Origin: Betaproteobacteria bacterium
Lineage (GTDB): Bacteria > Pseudomonadota > Gammaproteobacteria > Burkholderiales > SG8-39
NCBI GenBank assembly: GCA_004298295.1
Contig: SCUH01000289.1
Location: 1 to 23,629 of the forward strand
Direction: 5' to 3'
Length of the DNA: 23,629 bases
Numbering within the stretch: the first letter of the stretch is position 1; each line of letters begins with the position of its first letter. Position numbers and translations under genes: made by a program. Under the pieces are notes generated by a model. It was not told where the DNA came from. It ran no database searches and saw only the letters and a list, made by a program, of their open reading frames with translations. Of the stretch, positions 1-8,608 are shown in pieces.

Positions 1-120
1 AATTCGCTGCAGGGCAAGGTGTTCCTGCTGCTCGGCCTGATCGATGCGTCGTTCATCATCGGCCTCGGCATTGCGATGTTCTTCGCCTTCGCCAACCCCC
101 TCGCAACCGCGTTCCGCTGA
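1..120 (+). CDS. atpE: ATP synthase Fo subunit c, C-terminal fragment
   Basis: The window opens inside this gene; 39 codons and the TGA stop are present. The fragment is the second transmembrane helix of the c-ring hairpin. It contains GLIDASFIIG, whose Asp (residue 15 of the fragment) is the proton-carrying carboxylate, equivalent to Asp61 of the E. coli c subunit. A phenylalanine-rich membrane segment follows and the protein ends soon after a FANPL motif typical of betaproteobacterial c subunits. An Asp rather than a Glu and the absence of Na+-binding signatures favour a proton-driven enzyme, but the first helix is outside the window. It is followed by atpF 39 bases later, as in standard atp operons. 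Confidence 0.95.
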   Translation, partial: NSLQGKVFLLLGLIDASFIIGLGIAMFFAFANPLATAFR

Positions 121-159
121 GCGCGGCGTGAGCGGGATCGTGTCCCGGGAGGCCATCGC

Positions 160-630
160 ATGAACATCAATCTGACGCTGTTCGCGCAGGCGCTGACGTT
201 CTTTGCCTTCATCGCCTTCACGGTGAAGGTGGTCTGGCCTTACATGCTGCGCGCGATCGAGGCGCGCCAGAAGACGATCGCCGACGGTCTGGCGGCGGCC
301 GACCAGGGCCGCAAGTCGCTCGAGCTTTCCACGCGGCAGGCCGATGATGCGATCCGGGCGGCGCGCGAGCGTGCGGCCGAAGTCGTGGCGCAGGCGGAAA
401 GGCGCGCGGTCCAGATGGTCGAGGAAGCCAAGGCCGCGGCCAAGGACGAAGGCGCGCGCGAGAAGGCCGCCGCGCAAGCGGAGATCGAGCAGGAGGTATC
501 GCGCGCGCGCGAGCAATTGCGCGAGCATGTGGCGACGCTTGCCGTGGCGGGGGCCGAAAAGATCCTGCGCCGCGAAGTCGATGCCAGGGCCCACGCCGAA
601 CTCCTCGACGGGATCAAGAAGCAGCTCTGA
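160..630 (+). CDS. atpF: ATP synthase Fo subunit b
   Basis: This is the membrane-anchored peripheral stalk subunit linking Fo to F1. The 156-residue product has one N-terminal transmembrane helix (about residues 7-29) and then a long charged helix rich in Ala, Glu, Arg and Lys that forms the dimeric stalk. Its length matches the usual 156 residues of the proteobacterial b subunit. The ATG at 160 is preceded by a GGGAGG Shine-Dalgarno site at 147-152. The TGA overlaps the atpH start by one base (TGATG), so translation of the two is probably coupled. Confidence 0.96.
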   Translation: MNINLTLFAQALTFFAFIAFTVKVVWPYMLRAIEARQKTIADGLAAADQGRKSLELSTRQADDAIRAARERAAEVVAQAERRAVQMVEEAKAAAKDEGAREKAAAQAEIEQEVSRAREQLREHVATLAVAGAEKILRREVDARAHAELLDGIKKQL

Positions 631-1166
631 TGGCTGAACCCAGCACCATCGCGCGGCCCTACGCAGAAGCCGTCTTCAGGCTGGCGGACGCGCAGGGCCG
701 GCTGGCCGAATGGTCGGTCGCGCTCGCCAATCTCGCGGCCGTCGCGGCCGATGCCCGCGTGCGCGCGGCCGTCGGCGATCCGAACCTGCCGGCCGCGAAG
801 GTCGCAGGATTGTTCATCGCCGTCCTCGCCGGCAAGTTGAGCGGCGAGGCCGAGAACCTGGTGCGGGTTCTGGCGGAGAACGGCCGGCTGGACGTCCTGG
901 CCGAGATCTGCACGCAGTACGAGGCGCTGAAGAACGAACGCGAGGGCGTGGTCGAGGCCGAGGTGTTCTCGGCATTCGAACTAGACGCCGCGCAGGTCGC
1001 CGACCTAGTGTCACGCCTGGAAAAGAAAACCGGCCGCAAGGTGAAGGCGCGCGTCAGTGTCGATGCCTCGCTGATCGGCGGCGTGAAGATTGTCATCGGC
1101 GACAAGGTCATCGACGGTTCGGCGCGCGCGCAGCTCGGCGCGCTCGAGGCCGCCCTCAAGGCTTGA
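630..1166 (+). CDS. atpH: ATP synthase F1 subunit delta
   Basis: The delta subunit caps the alpha3beta3 hexamer and joins it to the b-subunit stalk. The 178-residue product starts with STIARPYAEAVF, the typical N-terminal helix of the family, and ends with the conserved region GGVKIVIGDKVIDGSARAQL (about residues 150-169). The length is normal for the family. Its ATG overlaps the atpF stop, and atpA follows after an 18-base gap carrying its own Shine-Dalgarno site. Confidence 0.96.
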   Translation: MAEPSTIARPYAEAVFRLADAQGRLAEWSVALANLAAVAADARVRAAVGDPNLPAAKVAGLFIAVLAGKLSGEAENLVRVLAENGRLDVLAEICTQYEALKNEREGVVEAEVFSAFELDAAQVADLVSRLEKKTGRKVKARVSVDASLIGGVKIVIGDKVIDGSARAQLGALEAALKA

Positions 1167-1184
1167 AGCTTTTCAGGAGCAGTC

Positions 1185-2732
<1,548 letters not shown>

Positions 2733-2744
2733 GCCCCAGACGCC

Positions 2745-3608
2745 ATGCCCGGCACCAAGGAGATACGCGTCAAGATCCGGAGTGTGCAGAACACCCGGAA
2801 GATCACCAAGGCGATGGAGATGGTCGCCGCCTCCAAGATGCGCAAGGCGCAGGAACGCATGCGCATGGCGCGGCCCTACGGCGAGAAGATCCGCAATGTC
2901 GCCGCGCACATCAGCCATGCCAATCCCGAGTATCGCCATCCGTTCCTGGTCTCGCGCGAAAGCGTGAAGCGGGTCGGGCTGATCGTCATCACCACCGACA
3001 AGGGTCTGTGCGGTGCGCTGAACACCAACCTGCTGCGCATGGTGCTCGGCCAGTACAAGAGCTGGCAGGCCCAAGGCGAAGAGATCGACGTCTGCGCCAT
3101 CGGCAACAAGGGCCTGGGCTTCATGCAGCGGCTCGGCGCCCATGTCGTGTCGCAGGCGGTGCAGCTCGGCGACCGGCCGCAGATGGACCGGCTGATCGGC
3201 ACCATCAAGGTGATGCTCGACGGCTACATCAACGACCGCTTCGACCGCCTGGTGATCGCCTACACGCGCTTCATCAACACCATGAAGCAGGAGCCGGTGC
3301 TGGAGCAGCTGCTGCCGCTTTCCGGCGAGCGCCTGGGGGCGCCGGAAACCGTGTGGGACTACATCTACGAGCCGGAGGCGAAGGACGTGCTCGACCAGGT
3401 GATGACGCGCTACATCGAGGCGATTATCTTCCAGACCGTGGCGGAGAACATGGCCTCGGAGCAGTCGGCGCGCATGGTGGCGATGAAAGCCGCTTCCGAC
3501 AACGCCGCGAACCTGATCGACGAGCTGACGCTGGTCTACAACAAGAACCGTCAGGCCGGCATTACCAAGGAACTGTCAGAGATCGTAGGCGGCGCTGCCG
3601 CCGTATAA
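2745..3608 (+). CDS. atpG: ATP synthase F1 subunit gamma
   Basis: The gamma subunit is the rotating central shaft. The 287-residue product starts with GTKEIRVKIRSVQNTRKITK, followed by AMEMVAASKMRKAQ, the hallmark N-terminal coiled coil. The central Rossmann-like region includes TTDKGLCGALNTNLL (about residues 84-98), and the C-terminal helix contains SEQSARMVAMKAASDNA. Only 12 bases separate it from the atpA stop and no strong Shine-Dalgarno site is visible there, so translation is probably coupled to atpA. Confidence 0.97.
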   Translation: MPGTKEIRVKIRSVQNTRKITKAMEMVAASKMRKAQERMRMARPYGEKIRNVAAHISHANPEYRHPFLVSRESVKRVGLIVITTDKGLCGALNTNLLRMVLGQYKSWQAQGEEIDVCAIGNKGLGFMQRLGAHVVSQAVQLGDRPQMDRLIGTIKVMLDGYINDRFDRLVIAYTRFINTMKQEPVLEQLLPLSGERLGAPETVWDYIYEPEAKDVLDQVMTRYIEAIIFQTVAENMASEQSARMVAMKAASDNAANLIDELTLVYNKNRQAGITKELSEIVGGAAAV

Positions 3609-3619
3609 AGGAATCGAAC

Positions 3620-5050
3620 ATGGCACAAGCACAAGGCACCATCGTCCAGTGCATCGGCGCGGTCACCGACATCGAGTTTGCGCGCGACGCGATGCCCCGG
3701 ATCTACGACGCGCTCACGCTCGCCGACACGGGCGAAGCCGGGCTGGTCGAGAGGGGCCTCACCTTCGAGGTCGAGCAGCAGCTCGGCGACGGCGTGGTGC
3801 GCTGCATCGCGCTCGGTTCTTCCGACGGCTTGCGCCGGGGCATGAAGGTCAACAACACGATGGCCCCGATCTCGGTGCCCGTTGGCAAGGGCACGCTGGG
3901 GCGGATCATGGACGTCCTCGGCCGGCCGATCGACGACGTCGGCCCGATCCAGTCCGATACGCTGCGTTCGATCCACCAGCCCGCGCCCAAGTTCGAGGAG
4001 CTCTCGCCATCGGTGGAGCTGCTGGAGACCGGCATCAAGGTGATCGACCTGATCTGCCCGTTCGCCAAAGGCGGCAAGATCGGCCTGTTCGGCGGCGCCG
4101 GCGTCGGCAAGACGGTGAACATGCTGGAGCTGATCAACAACATCGCGACCCAGCACTCGGGCCTTTCGGTGTTCGCCGGTGTGGGCGAGCGCACGCGCGA
4201 AGGCAACGACTTCTATCACGAGATGACCGAGGCCGGCGTGGTGCGGCTCGACAAGCTGGAAGAGTCCAAGGTGGCGATGGTGTTCGGCCAGATGAACGAG
4301 CCGCCGGGCAACCGGCTGCGCGTCGCGCTGACCGGCCTCACCATGGCCGAGAGCTTCCGCGACGAGGGCCGCGACATCCTGTTCTTCGTCGACAACATTT
4401 ACCGCTTCACACTGGCGGGCACCGAAGTCTCGGCGCTGCTCGGCCGGATGCCTTCCGCCGTGGGCTATCAGCCGACGCTGGCCGAGGAAATGGGACGGCT
4501 GCAGGAGCGCATCACTTCGACCAAGGTCGGGTCGATCACCTCCATTCAGGCGGTCTACGTGCCGGCCGACGACCTGACCGATCCCTCGCCCGCGACCACC
4601 TTCGGGCACCTCGACGCCACGGTGGTGTTGTCGCGCGACATCGCTTCGCTCGGCATCTATCCGGCGGTCGATCCGCTCGACTCGACGTCGCGCCAGGTGG
4701 ACCCGAACACTATCGGCGAGGAGCACTACAGCACCACGCGCGCGGTGCAGGCGACCCTGCAACGCTACAAGGAGCTGCGCGACATCATCGCGATTCTCGG
4801 CATGGACGAACTTTCGCCCGAGGACAAGCTGGCCGTGTCTCGCGCGCGCAAGATCCAGAGGTTCCTGTCGCAGCCGTTCACCGTGGCGCAGAACTTCACC
4901 GGCACGCCGGGCAAGTACGTCTCGCTCAAGGACACCATCAAGGGCTTCAAGATGATCGTCAACGGCGAGTGCGATGCGCTGCCGGAGCAGGCGTTCTACA
5001 TGGTCGGCCCGATCGAAGAGGCATTCGAAAAAGCCAAGACCCTGCAGTAA
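3620..5050 (+). CDS. atpD: ATP synthase F1 subunit beta
   Basis: This is the catalytic subunit of F1, which makes or hydrolyses ATP. The 476-residue product has the P-loop GGAGVGKT at 158-165, the catalytic-glutamate region GERTREGNDFYHEM (about 189-202), and the conserved stretch TLAGTEVSALLGRMPSAVG. I chose the ATG at 3620 because it follows an AAAGGA Shine-Dalgarno site and gives the family-typical start MAQAQGTIVQCIG. The same frame is open far upstream through atpA and atpG, but no conserved protein is encoded there. The TAA overlaps the atpC ATG by one base. Confidence 0.98.
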   Translation: MAQAQGTIVQCIGAVTDIEFARDAMPRIYDALTLADTGEAGLVERGLTFEVEQQLGDGVVRCIALGSSDGLRRGMKVNNTMAPISVPVGKGTLGRIMDVLGRPIDDVGPIQSDTLRSIHQPAPKFEELSPSVELLETGIKVIDLICPFAKGGKIGLFGGAGVGKTVNMLELINNIATQHSGLSVFAGVGERTREGNDFYHEMTEAGVVRLDKLEESKVAMVFGQMNEPPGNRLRVALTGLTMAESFRDEGRDILFFVDNIYRFTLAGTEVSALLGRMPSAVGYQPTLAEEMGRLQERITSTKVGSITSIQAVYVPADDLTDPSPATTFGHLDATVVLSRDIASLGIYPAVDPLDSTSRQVDPNTIGEEHYSTTRAVQATLQRYKELRDIIAILGMDELSPEDKLAVSRARKIQRFLSQPFTVAQNFTGTPGKYVSLKDTIKGFKMIVNGECDALPEQAFYMVGPIEEAFEKAKTLQ

Positions 5051-5469
5051 TGGCGAACACCATCCACATCGACGTCGTCAGCGCCGAAGCCTCGATCTAC
5101 TCGGGCGAGGCCGAGTTCGTGGTGCTGCCCGGCGAAGTCGGCGAGCTCGGCATCTACCCGCGCCATACGCCGCTCATCACGCGCATCCGCCCGGGCGAGG
5201 TCAGGATCAAGCCCGCGGGCGGCGGCGCCGAGGAGCTGATCTTCGTCGCCGGGGGCATTCTCGAGGTGCAGCCGCAAATGATCACCGTGCTCGCCGACAC
5301 GGCGATTCGCGGCCACGATCTCGACGAGGCGAAGGCGAACGAGGCGCTGAAAAAAGCCGAGGAAGCCCGCGCCAAGGCGCAGGACAAGCAGGAAATTGCC
5401 GCAGTCGAGGGCGAGCTCGCGATGCTCGCGGCGCAGCTCGCGGCGATCCGCCGGCTGCGCAAGAAGTAG
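5050..5469 (+). CDS. atpC: ATP synthase F1 subunit epsilon
   Basis: Epsilon joins the central stalk to the c-ring and can inhibit ATP hydrolysis. The 139-residue product has the N-terminal beta-sandwich (IHIDVVSAEASIYSGEAEFV; GELGIYPRHTPLIT at about residues 33-46) and a C-terminal Ala/Lys/Glu-rich helical hairpin from about residue 90. Length is normal. The start overlaps the atpD stop (TAATG). It is the last gene of the operon here; the next gene reads toward it from only 6 bases away. Confidence 0.96.
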   Translation: MANTIHIDVVSAEASIYSGEAEFVVLPGEVGELGIYPRHTPLITRIRPGEVRIKPAGGGAEELIFVAGGILEVQPQMITVLADTAIRGHDLDEAKANEALKKAEEARAKAQDKQEIAAVEGELAMLAAQLAAIRRLRKK

Positions 5470-5484
5470 CGCGCCTCAGCGCGC
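5469..5484. terminator. Small GC hairpin between convergent atpC and racemase gene
   Basis: A six-base self-complementary GCGCGC stem (5469-5474 with 5479-5484) closes a CTCA loop exactly at the junction of two convergent genes, and the loop contains the stop codon of the minus-strand gene. No T-tract follows on either strand, so it is not a classical Rho-independent terminator. In such GC-rich sequence the stem could also be chance. Confidence 0.25.
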
Positions 5485-6624
5485 GAAGCCGACCCCGAGC
5501 GACGCCAGCCGCTCGATTTCCTCGGGTGAAAATCCCCAGTCGGCGAGCGCCTCGCCGCCGCGGGCGCCGCGTTCGGGCGGTTCGCGCCGGATCGCGCCGG
5601 GGGTGCGCGAATAGCGCGGCGCGGGCGCGGGCTGTGCGAGGCGACCCGAATCGATGAACGTGTTGCGGCTCGCGTTGTGCGCGTTCGCGCGCGCCTCGGA
5701 AAACGTGAGCACCGGCGCGAAACACGCGTCGGAGCCTTCAAAGACGCAATCCCACTCGGCGCGCGTCTTGGCGCGGAATACCTGCGCGAAGCGGCTGCGA
5801 AGCTCCGGCCAGCGGCTGCGGTCGTGTTGCGCCGGCAGCGCTTCGCCTGCGAGCCCCAGCCGCTCGAGCAGCTCGGCGTAGAACTTCGGCTCGATCGCGC
5901 CGATGGCGACGAACTTCGCATCCTGCGTTTCGTAGACGTCGTACCAGGGCGCGCCCGAATCGAGCACGTTCACGCCACGCACTTCGCTCCAGCGCTTGCC
6001 GGCCAGCATGCCCCAGAACATCGTCGACAGGAGCGAGGCGCCGTCCACCATCGCAGCATCCACCACCTGGCCTTTGCCCGAGCGGCGCGCCTCCAGCAGG
6101 GCGCAGGCGATGCCAAACGCGAGCAGCATGCCGCCGCCGCCAAAGTCGCCGATGAGATTCAAGGGCGGAACCGGCGCTTCGCCGGCGCGGCCGATCGCGT
6201 GCAGGATGCCGGTCAATGCGATGTAGTTGATGTCATGGCCGGCCCGCGTCGCCAGCGGCCCCTCCTGCCCCCAGCCGGTCATGCGGCCGTAGACCAGTTT
6301 CGCGTTGCGCGCCGCGAGCGCTTCGGGCCCCAGTCCGAGCCTTTCCATGACGCCGGGGCGGAAGCCCTCGATGAGCGCATCGGCGCGCGAGGCAAGGCGC
6401 AGCGCCGCCTCAACCCCCTCCTTCACCTTGAGATCCAGCGTCACGGAGCGCCGGCCGCGCAGCATGACATCGGACCAGCGCTCGCGCCCGAGGCCGAGTC
6501 CGGGATCGTCGGGGCGGTCGACGAGCAGTACGTCGGCCCCCATGTCGGCAAGCATCATGCCGCAGAAAGGCCCCGGGCCGATCGCCTCGAACTCCAGTAT
6601 CCGGATTCCAGCCAGAGGCCCCAT
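5476..6624 (-). CDS. Alpha-methylacyl-CoA racemase-like CaiB/BaiF family enzyme
   Basis: The 382-residue product belongs to the CaiB/BaiF (class III CoA-transferase) superfamily and looks most like its racemase branch, which epimerises 2-methylacyl-CoA esters. Visible features are the N-terminal GIRILEFEAIGPGPFCGMML, the AGHDINYIALTG motif with His130, and IGDFGGGGMLLAFG with Asp160. These match the catalytic His126/Asp156 pair of the Mycobacterium tuberculosis racemase MCR. The ATG at 6624 gives the usual family N-terminus and length; in-frame sequence further upstream belongs to another gene. It starts 8 bases after the stop of a glutathione S-transferase gene, so the two are probably one operon. 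A CoA-transferase role cannot be excluded from sequence alone. Confidence 0.88.
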   Translation of the reverse strand: MGPLAGIRILEFEAIGPGPFCGMMLADMGADVLLVDRPDDPGLGLGRERWSDVMLRGRRSVTLDLKVKEGVEAALRLASRADALIEGFRPGVMERLGLGPEALAARNAKLVYGRMTGWGQEGPLATRAGHDINYIALTGILHAIGRAGEAPVPPLNLIGDFGGGGMLLAFGIACALLEARRSGKGQVVDAAMVDGASLLSTMFWGMLAGKRWSEVRGVNVLDSGAPWYDVYETQDAKFVAIGAIEPKFYAELLERLGLAGEALPAQHDRSRWPELRSRFAQVFRAKTRAEWDCVFEGSDACFAPVLTFSEARANAHNASRNTFIDSGRLAQPAPAPRYSRTPGAIRREPPERGARGGEALADWGFSPEEIERLASLGVGFAR

Positions 6625-6632
6625 CGCGGTCC

Positions 6633-7316
6633 TCAGGGTGCCGTCGCGTAGGGTTCGTCCGCGGCAACGAACTCGGTTTCCGCGGCCGCCGCCGCGCCCC
6701 ACTCTCTCACCGCGGGCGCATCCAGCAGCGCGCTTTGGTAATCGAGCGCGGCACCGGCGAGCGTCACGCCATAGGTGACGAAGCGCGTCGCCACGGGCGC
6801 GTAATAGGCATCGGCTGCGCAGAAGGCACCGAACAGGTGGGGTCCGCCCTGCCCGAATTGCCGGCGCGTCTGCGTCCACAACGCCGCAATGCGCGCAATG
6901 TCCCGTGCCACATCGGGGTTCATACCCTTGCCCGGATAGCGGCCGCGGAGGTTCATCGGCATGGCGCCGCGCAGCGCGCGAAAACCCGCATGCATCTCGG
7001 CGCAGATCGAGCGAGCTCGGGCGCGCGCGCGCGGATCCGCTGGCCAGACGCCATGCGAAGGGAAAAGCTCGTGTGCGCGCTCGATGATCGCCAGCGTGTC
7101 CCACGTGGCAAAGCCGGTTCCGGGTTCGCCCTCCCACAAGACGGGCACGAGCCCCGACGGCGAGTGCGTGCCGATGTGCTCCGCCCAATCCTGCGAATCG
7201 AATTTCAGTTGCCGCTCGCGAAATGCAATGCCGGCGGAACGCAGCGCAAGCCACGGTCGCATCGACCAGGACGAATAGTTCTTGTTGGCAATGACCAGCG
7301 TCAGGTGTGCACTCAC
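6633..7316 (-). CDS. Glutathione S-transferase family protein
   Basis: A 227-residue soluble protein with a thioredoxin-like N-terminal half and an all-helical C-terminal half. Its start, VIANKNYSSWSMRPWL, is characteristic of a Ser-type glutathione S-transferase subgroup in which a Ser of the SSW motif (residues 15-17) acts on glutathione. A central GLVPVLWEGE motif carries the cis-proline of the fold. I place the start at GTG 7316, because family members begin a few residues before the IANKNYSSW motif; a TTG at 7352 would add 12 poorly conserved residues. Neither start has a good Shine-Dalgarno site. It shares a probable operon with the downstream racemase. The substrate is unknown. Confidence 0.85.
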   Translation of the reverse strand: MSAHLTLVIANKNYSSWSMRPWLALRSAGIAFRERQLKFDSQDWAEHIGTHSPSGLVPVLWEGEPGTGFATWDTLAIIERAHELFPSHGVWPADPRARARARSICAEMHAGFRALRGAMPMNLRGRYPGKGMNPDVARDIARIAALWTQTRRQFGQGGPHLFGAFCAADAYYAPVATRFVTYGVTLAGAALDYQSALLDAPAVREWGAAAAAETEFVAADEPYATAP

Positions 7317-7434
7317 GGTCCCGATTTGACCGGCTTCGAGGCGCGCACGCAAGCGCGTGCCGAAGCGGCGGGCGGCGCTCGGAGCAATTCTCCCGACCTC
7401 CTTTCCAGTCCGGCGCCGCCGCCGCCGCGGTCTC
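7317..7434. other. Spacer upstream of the glutathione S-transferase gene
   Basis: No convincing gene is seen here. On the minus strand it holds a near-perfect Shine-Dalgarno sequence, AAAGGAGGT (plus-strand 7396-7404), that does not precede the chosen transferase start. It would instead serve a 24-codon TTG-initiated frame (7387 to 7313) whose TGA overlaps the transferase GTG. The rest is GC-rich with short GCC/GCG runs. Confidence 0.4.
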
Positions 7435-7617
7435 TCAGCGACGCCGCGGCTGCAACCGCGTTCGCTTGTTCAAGTTGCGGTGGGCCCGCACTGCTGCCCT
7501 GAAGAGGCGCGCGAAGAGACCGCCGCCGTGTGCCGGCCCGCTGCCGCGCGGATAGGTTGCGGGCAGTGCGCACTCGACGCCGAGCGCAACGTCGCCCTCG
7601 CCTGCAGGCTTGATCAT
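7435..7617 (-). CDS. Possible small basic protein overlapping the membrane protein gene
   Basis: A 60-residue frame whose ATG (7617) overlaps the TGA of the small membrane-protein gene in an ATGA arrangement typical of translational coupling. The product has an N-terminal MIKPAGEGDVALG stretch and a strongly basic tail (KRTRLQPRRR). I recognise no family and no conserved motif. The only support is the start/stop overlap and the position downstream of a well-initiated small gene; in sequence this GC-rich a 60-codon open frame can easily arise by chance. Confidence 0.3.
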   Translation of the reverse strand: MIKPAGEGDVALGVECALPATYPRGSGPAHGGGLFARLFRAAVRAHRNLNKRTRLQPRRR

Positions 7618-7790
7618 GCGCCCGCGGCCGGTACGCTCGTCGCCACCGGTGCCGAGGGCGCGCCGGCCTGTGCATGGCCGGCGAGCAACAGCGCGGCGCC
7701 GGCGAGCACGATACTGACGGCGAGTCCGATCGCGAGGGCGAGCGCCGTCTGGATCGCGATCTCGAGCGCGAAAGTGCGGGACTTGGTCAT
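7614..7790 (-). CDS. Small single-pass membrane protein, function unknown
   Basis: A 58-residue product beginning MTKSRTFALEIAIQTALALA. One hydrophobic segment (about residues 10-40, rich in Ala, Leu, Ile and Val) is preceded by positive charges and followed by an Ala/Pro-rich tail. It could be an inner-membrane anchor with a short periplasmic tail, or a small secreted protein with an uncleaved leader. Translation support is good: a GAGGAG Shine-Dalgarno site lies 7 bases before the ATG at 7790. It is divergently oriented to a response regulator 127 bases away and may be regulated by it, which is inference. No family was recognised. Confidence 0.6.
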   Translation of the reverse strand: MTKSRTFALEIAIQTALALAIGLAVSIVLAGAALLLAGHAQAGAPSAPVATSVPAAGA

Positions 7791-7905
7791 GCGCAATCTC
7801 CTCGGAAGTCAGCGCCATTGCAACCGATGAAACCGCAAGCGGCGGGCGGCAAAGCGGGCAAGCGCGCGACAGAACATGCCAAAAAAATGACGGCGCGCGT
7901 TCCGG

Positions 7906-7911
7906 TATATT
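7906..7911 (+). promoter_or_regulatory. -10-like element (TATATT) of a probable leaderless response-regulator transcript
   Basis: TATATT ends 6 bases before the ATG of the response regulator. Sigma70 promoters usually start transcription 6-8 bases after the -10 hexamer, which would put the first transcribed base at or next to the A of the start codon. No Shine-Dalgarno site is present. No clear -35 box is seen; a run of seven A residues (7881-7887) sits in that area. Confidence 0.5.
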
Positions 7912-7917
7912 CGACGC

Positions 7918-8607
7918 ATGCCCCGCCGCATCGCATTGGTCGAGGACGAACCGGCCATCCGGGCCAACTATGCCGAGGCGCTCAAGCGCCACGGCTATGA
8001 GGTCGCGGCCTACGACGGCCGCCGCGCGGCGCTGGCGGCGTGTCGCGTGCGCCTGCCCGATCTGGCGATCATCGACATCGGCCTGGGCGACGAGGCTGAC
8101 GGCGGCTTTGCCTTGTGCCGCGAACTGCGCGCGCTATCGGCGCAGCTGCCGATCGTATTCCTGACCGCACGCGACTCGGATTTCGACGTCGTCTCCGGAC
8201 TGCGCATGGGCGCCGATGACTATCTCACCAAGGGGGTGAGCCTGCCGCACCTGCTGGCGCGCGTCGGGGCGCTGTTTCGTCGCGTCGACGCCCTGGGCGA
8301 GGAGCGGCCGGTGGAAGAAAAGATCGCGCGTGGCGCGCTCGAGCTCGACCTCAAGCGCTTCAGTGCGCACTGGAAGGGGAGCCGGGTCGAGCTCACGCTG
8401 ACCGAGTTCTGGATCGTGCATTCGCTGGCGCGCCATCCCGGGCACGTCAAGAACCGCGAACAGCTGATGCGGGACGCCGAGCTGGTCGTGGACGACGCCA
8501 CCATCACTTCGCACGTCAAGCGGGTGCGCGCCAAATTCCTTGCGGCCGACCCCGCCTTCGACGCCATCGAGACGGTCTACGGCCTCGGCTACCGCTGGCA
8601 GGCCTGA
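7918..8607 (+). CDS. OmpR/PhoB-family response regulator, PdsR-like
   Basis: A 229-residue two-component response regulator. The receiver domain (about 1-120) has the acidic pocket at Asp10/Glu11, the phosphoacceptor Asp53 in AIIDIGLGDE, Thr83 and Lys105. The C-terminal half (about 130-229) is a winged-helix DNA-binding domain ending in TVYGLGYRWQA. The wording of several stretches (LVEDEPAIRANYAEAL, LTLTEFWIVHSLARHPGHVKN, DDATITSHVKR) matches what I remember of PdsR, the regulator of the proteobacterial dedicated sortase system (marine_sort_RR family), more than of PhoB or OmpR. The kinase follows after one base, so the two form one operon. The subfamily call is from memory and needs a profile search. 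Confidence 0.92.
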   Translation: MPRRIALVEDEPAIRANYAEALKRHGYEVAAYDGRRAALAACRVRLPDLAIIDIGLGDEADGGFALCRELRALSAQLPIVFLTARDSDFDVVSGLRMGADDYLTKGVSLPHLLARVGALFRRVDALGEERPVEEKIARGALELDLKRFSAHWKGSRVELTLTEFWIVHSLARHPGHVKNREQLMRDAELVVDDATITSHVKRVRAKFLAADPAFDAIETVYGLGYRWQA

Positions 8608-8608
8608 G

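Noticed and set aside
7663..7683. A GCCGGCC/GGCCGGC hairpin with a 7-base loop, considered as a terminator
   Set aside because: It lies inside the small membrane-protein gene and has no T-tract on either strand.
7357..7830. A 157-codon plus-strand ORF in the region left of the response regulator
   Set aside because: Arg/Ala-rich without motifs and antisense to the small membrane-protein gene, which has a real Shine-Dalgarno site and a plausible membrane helix.
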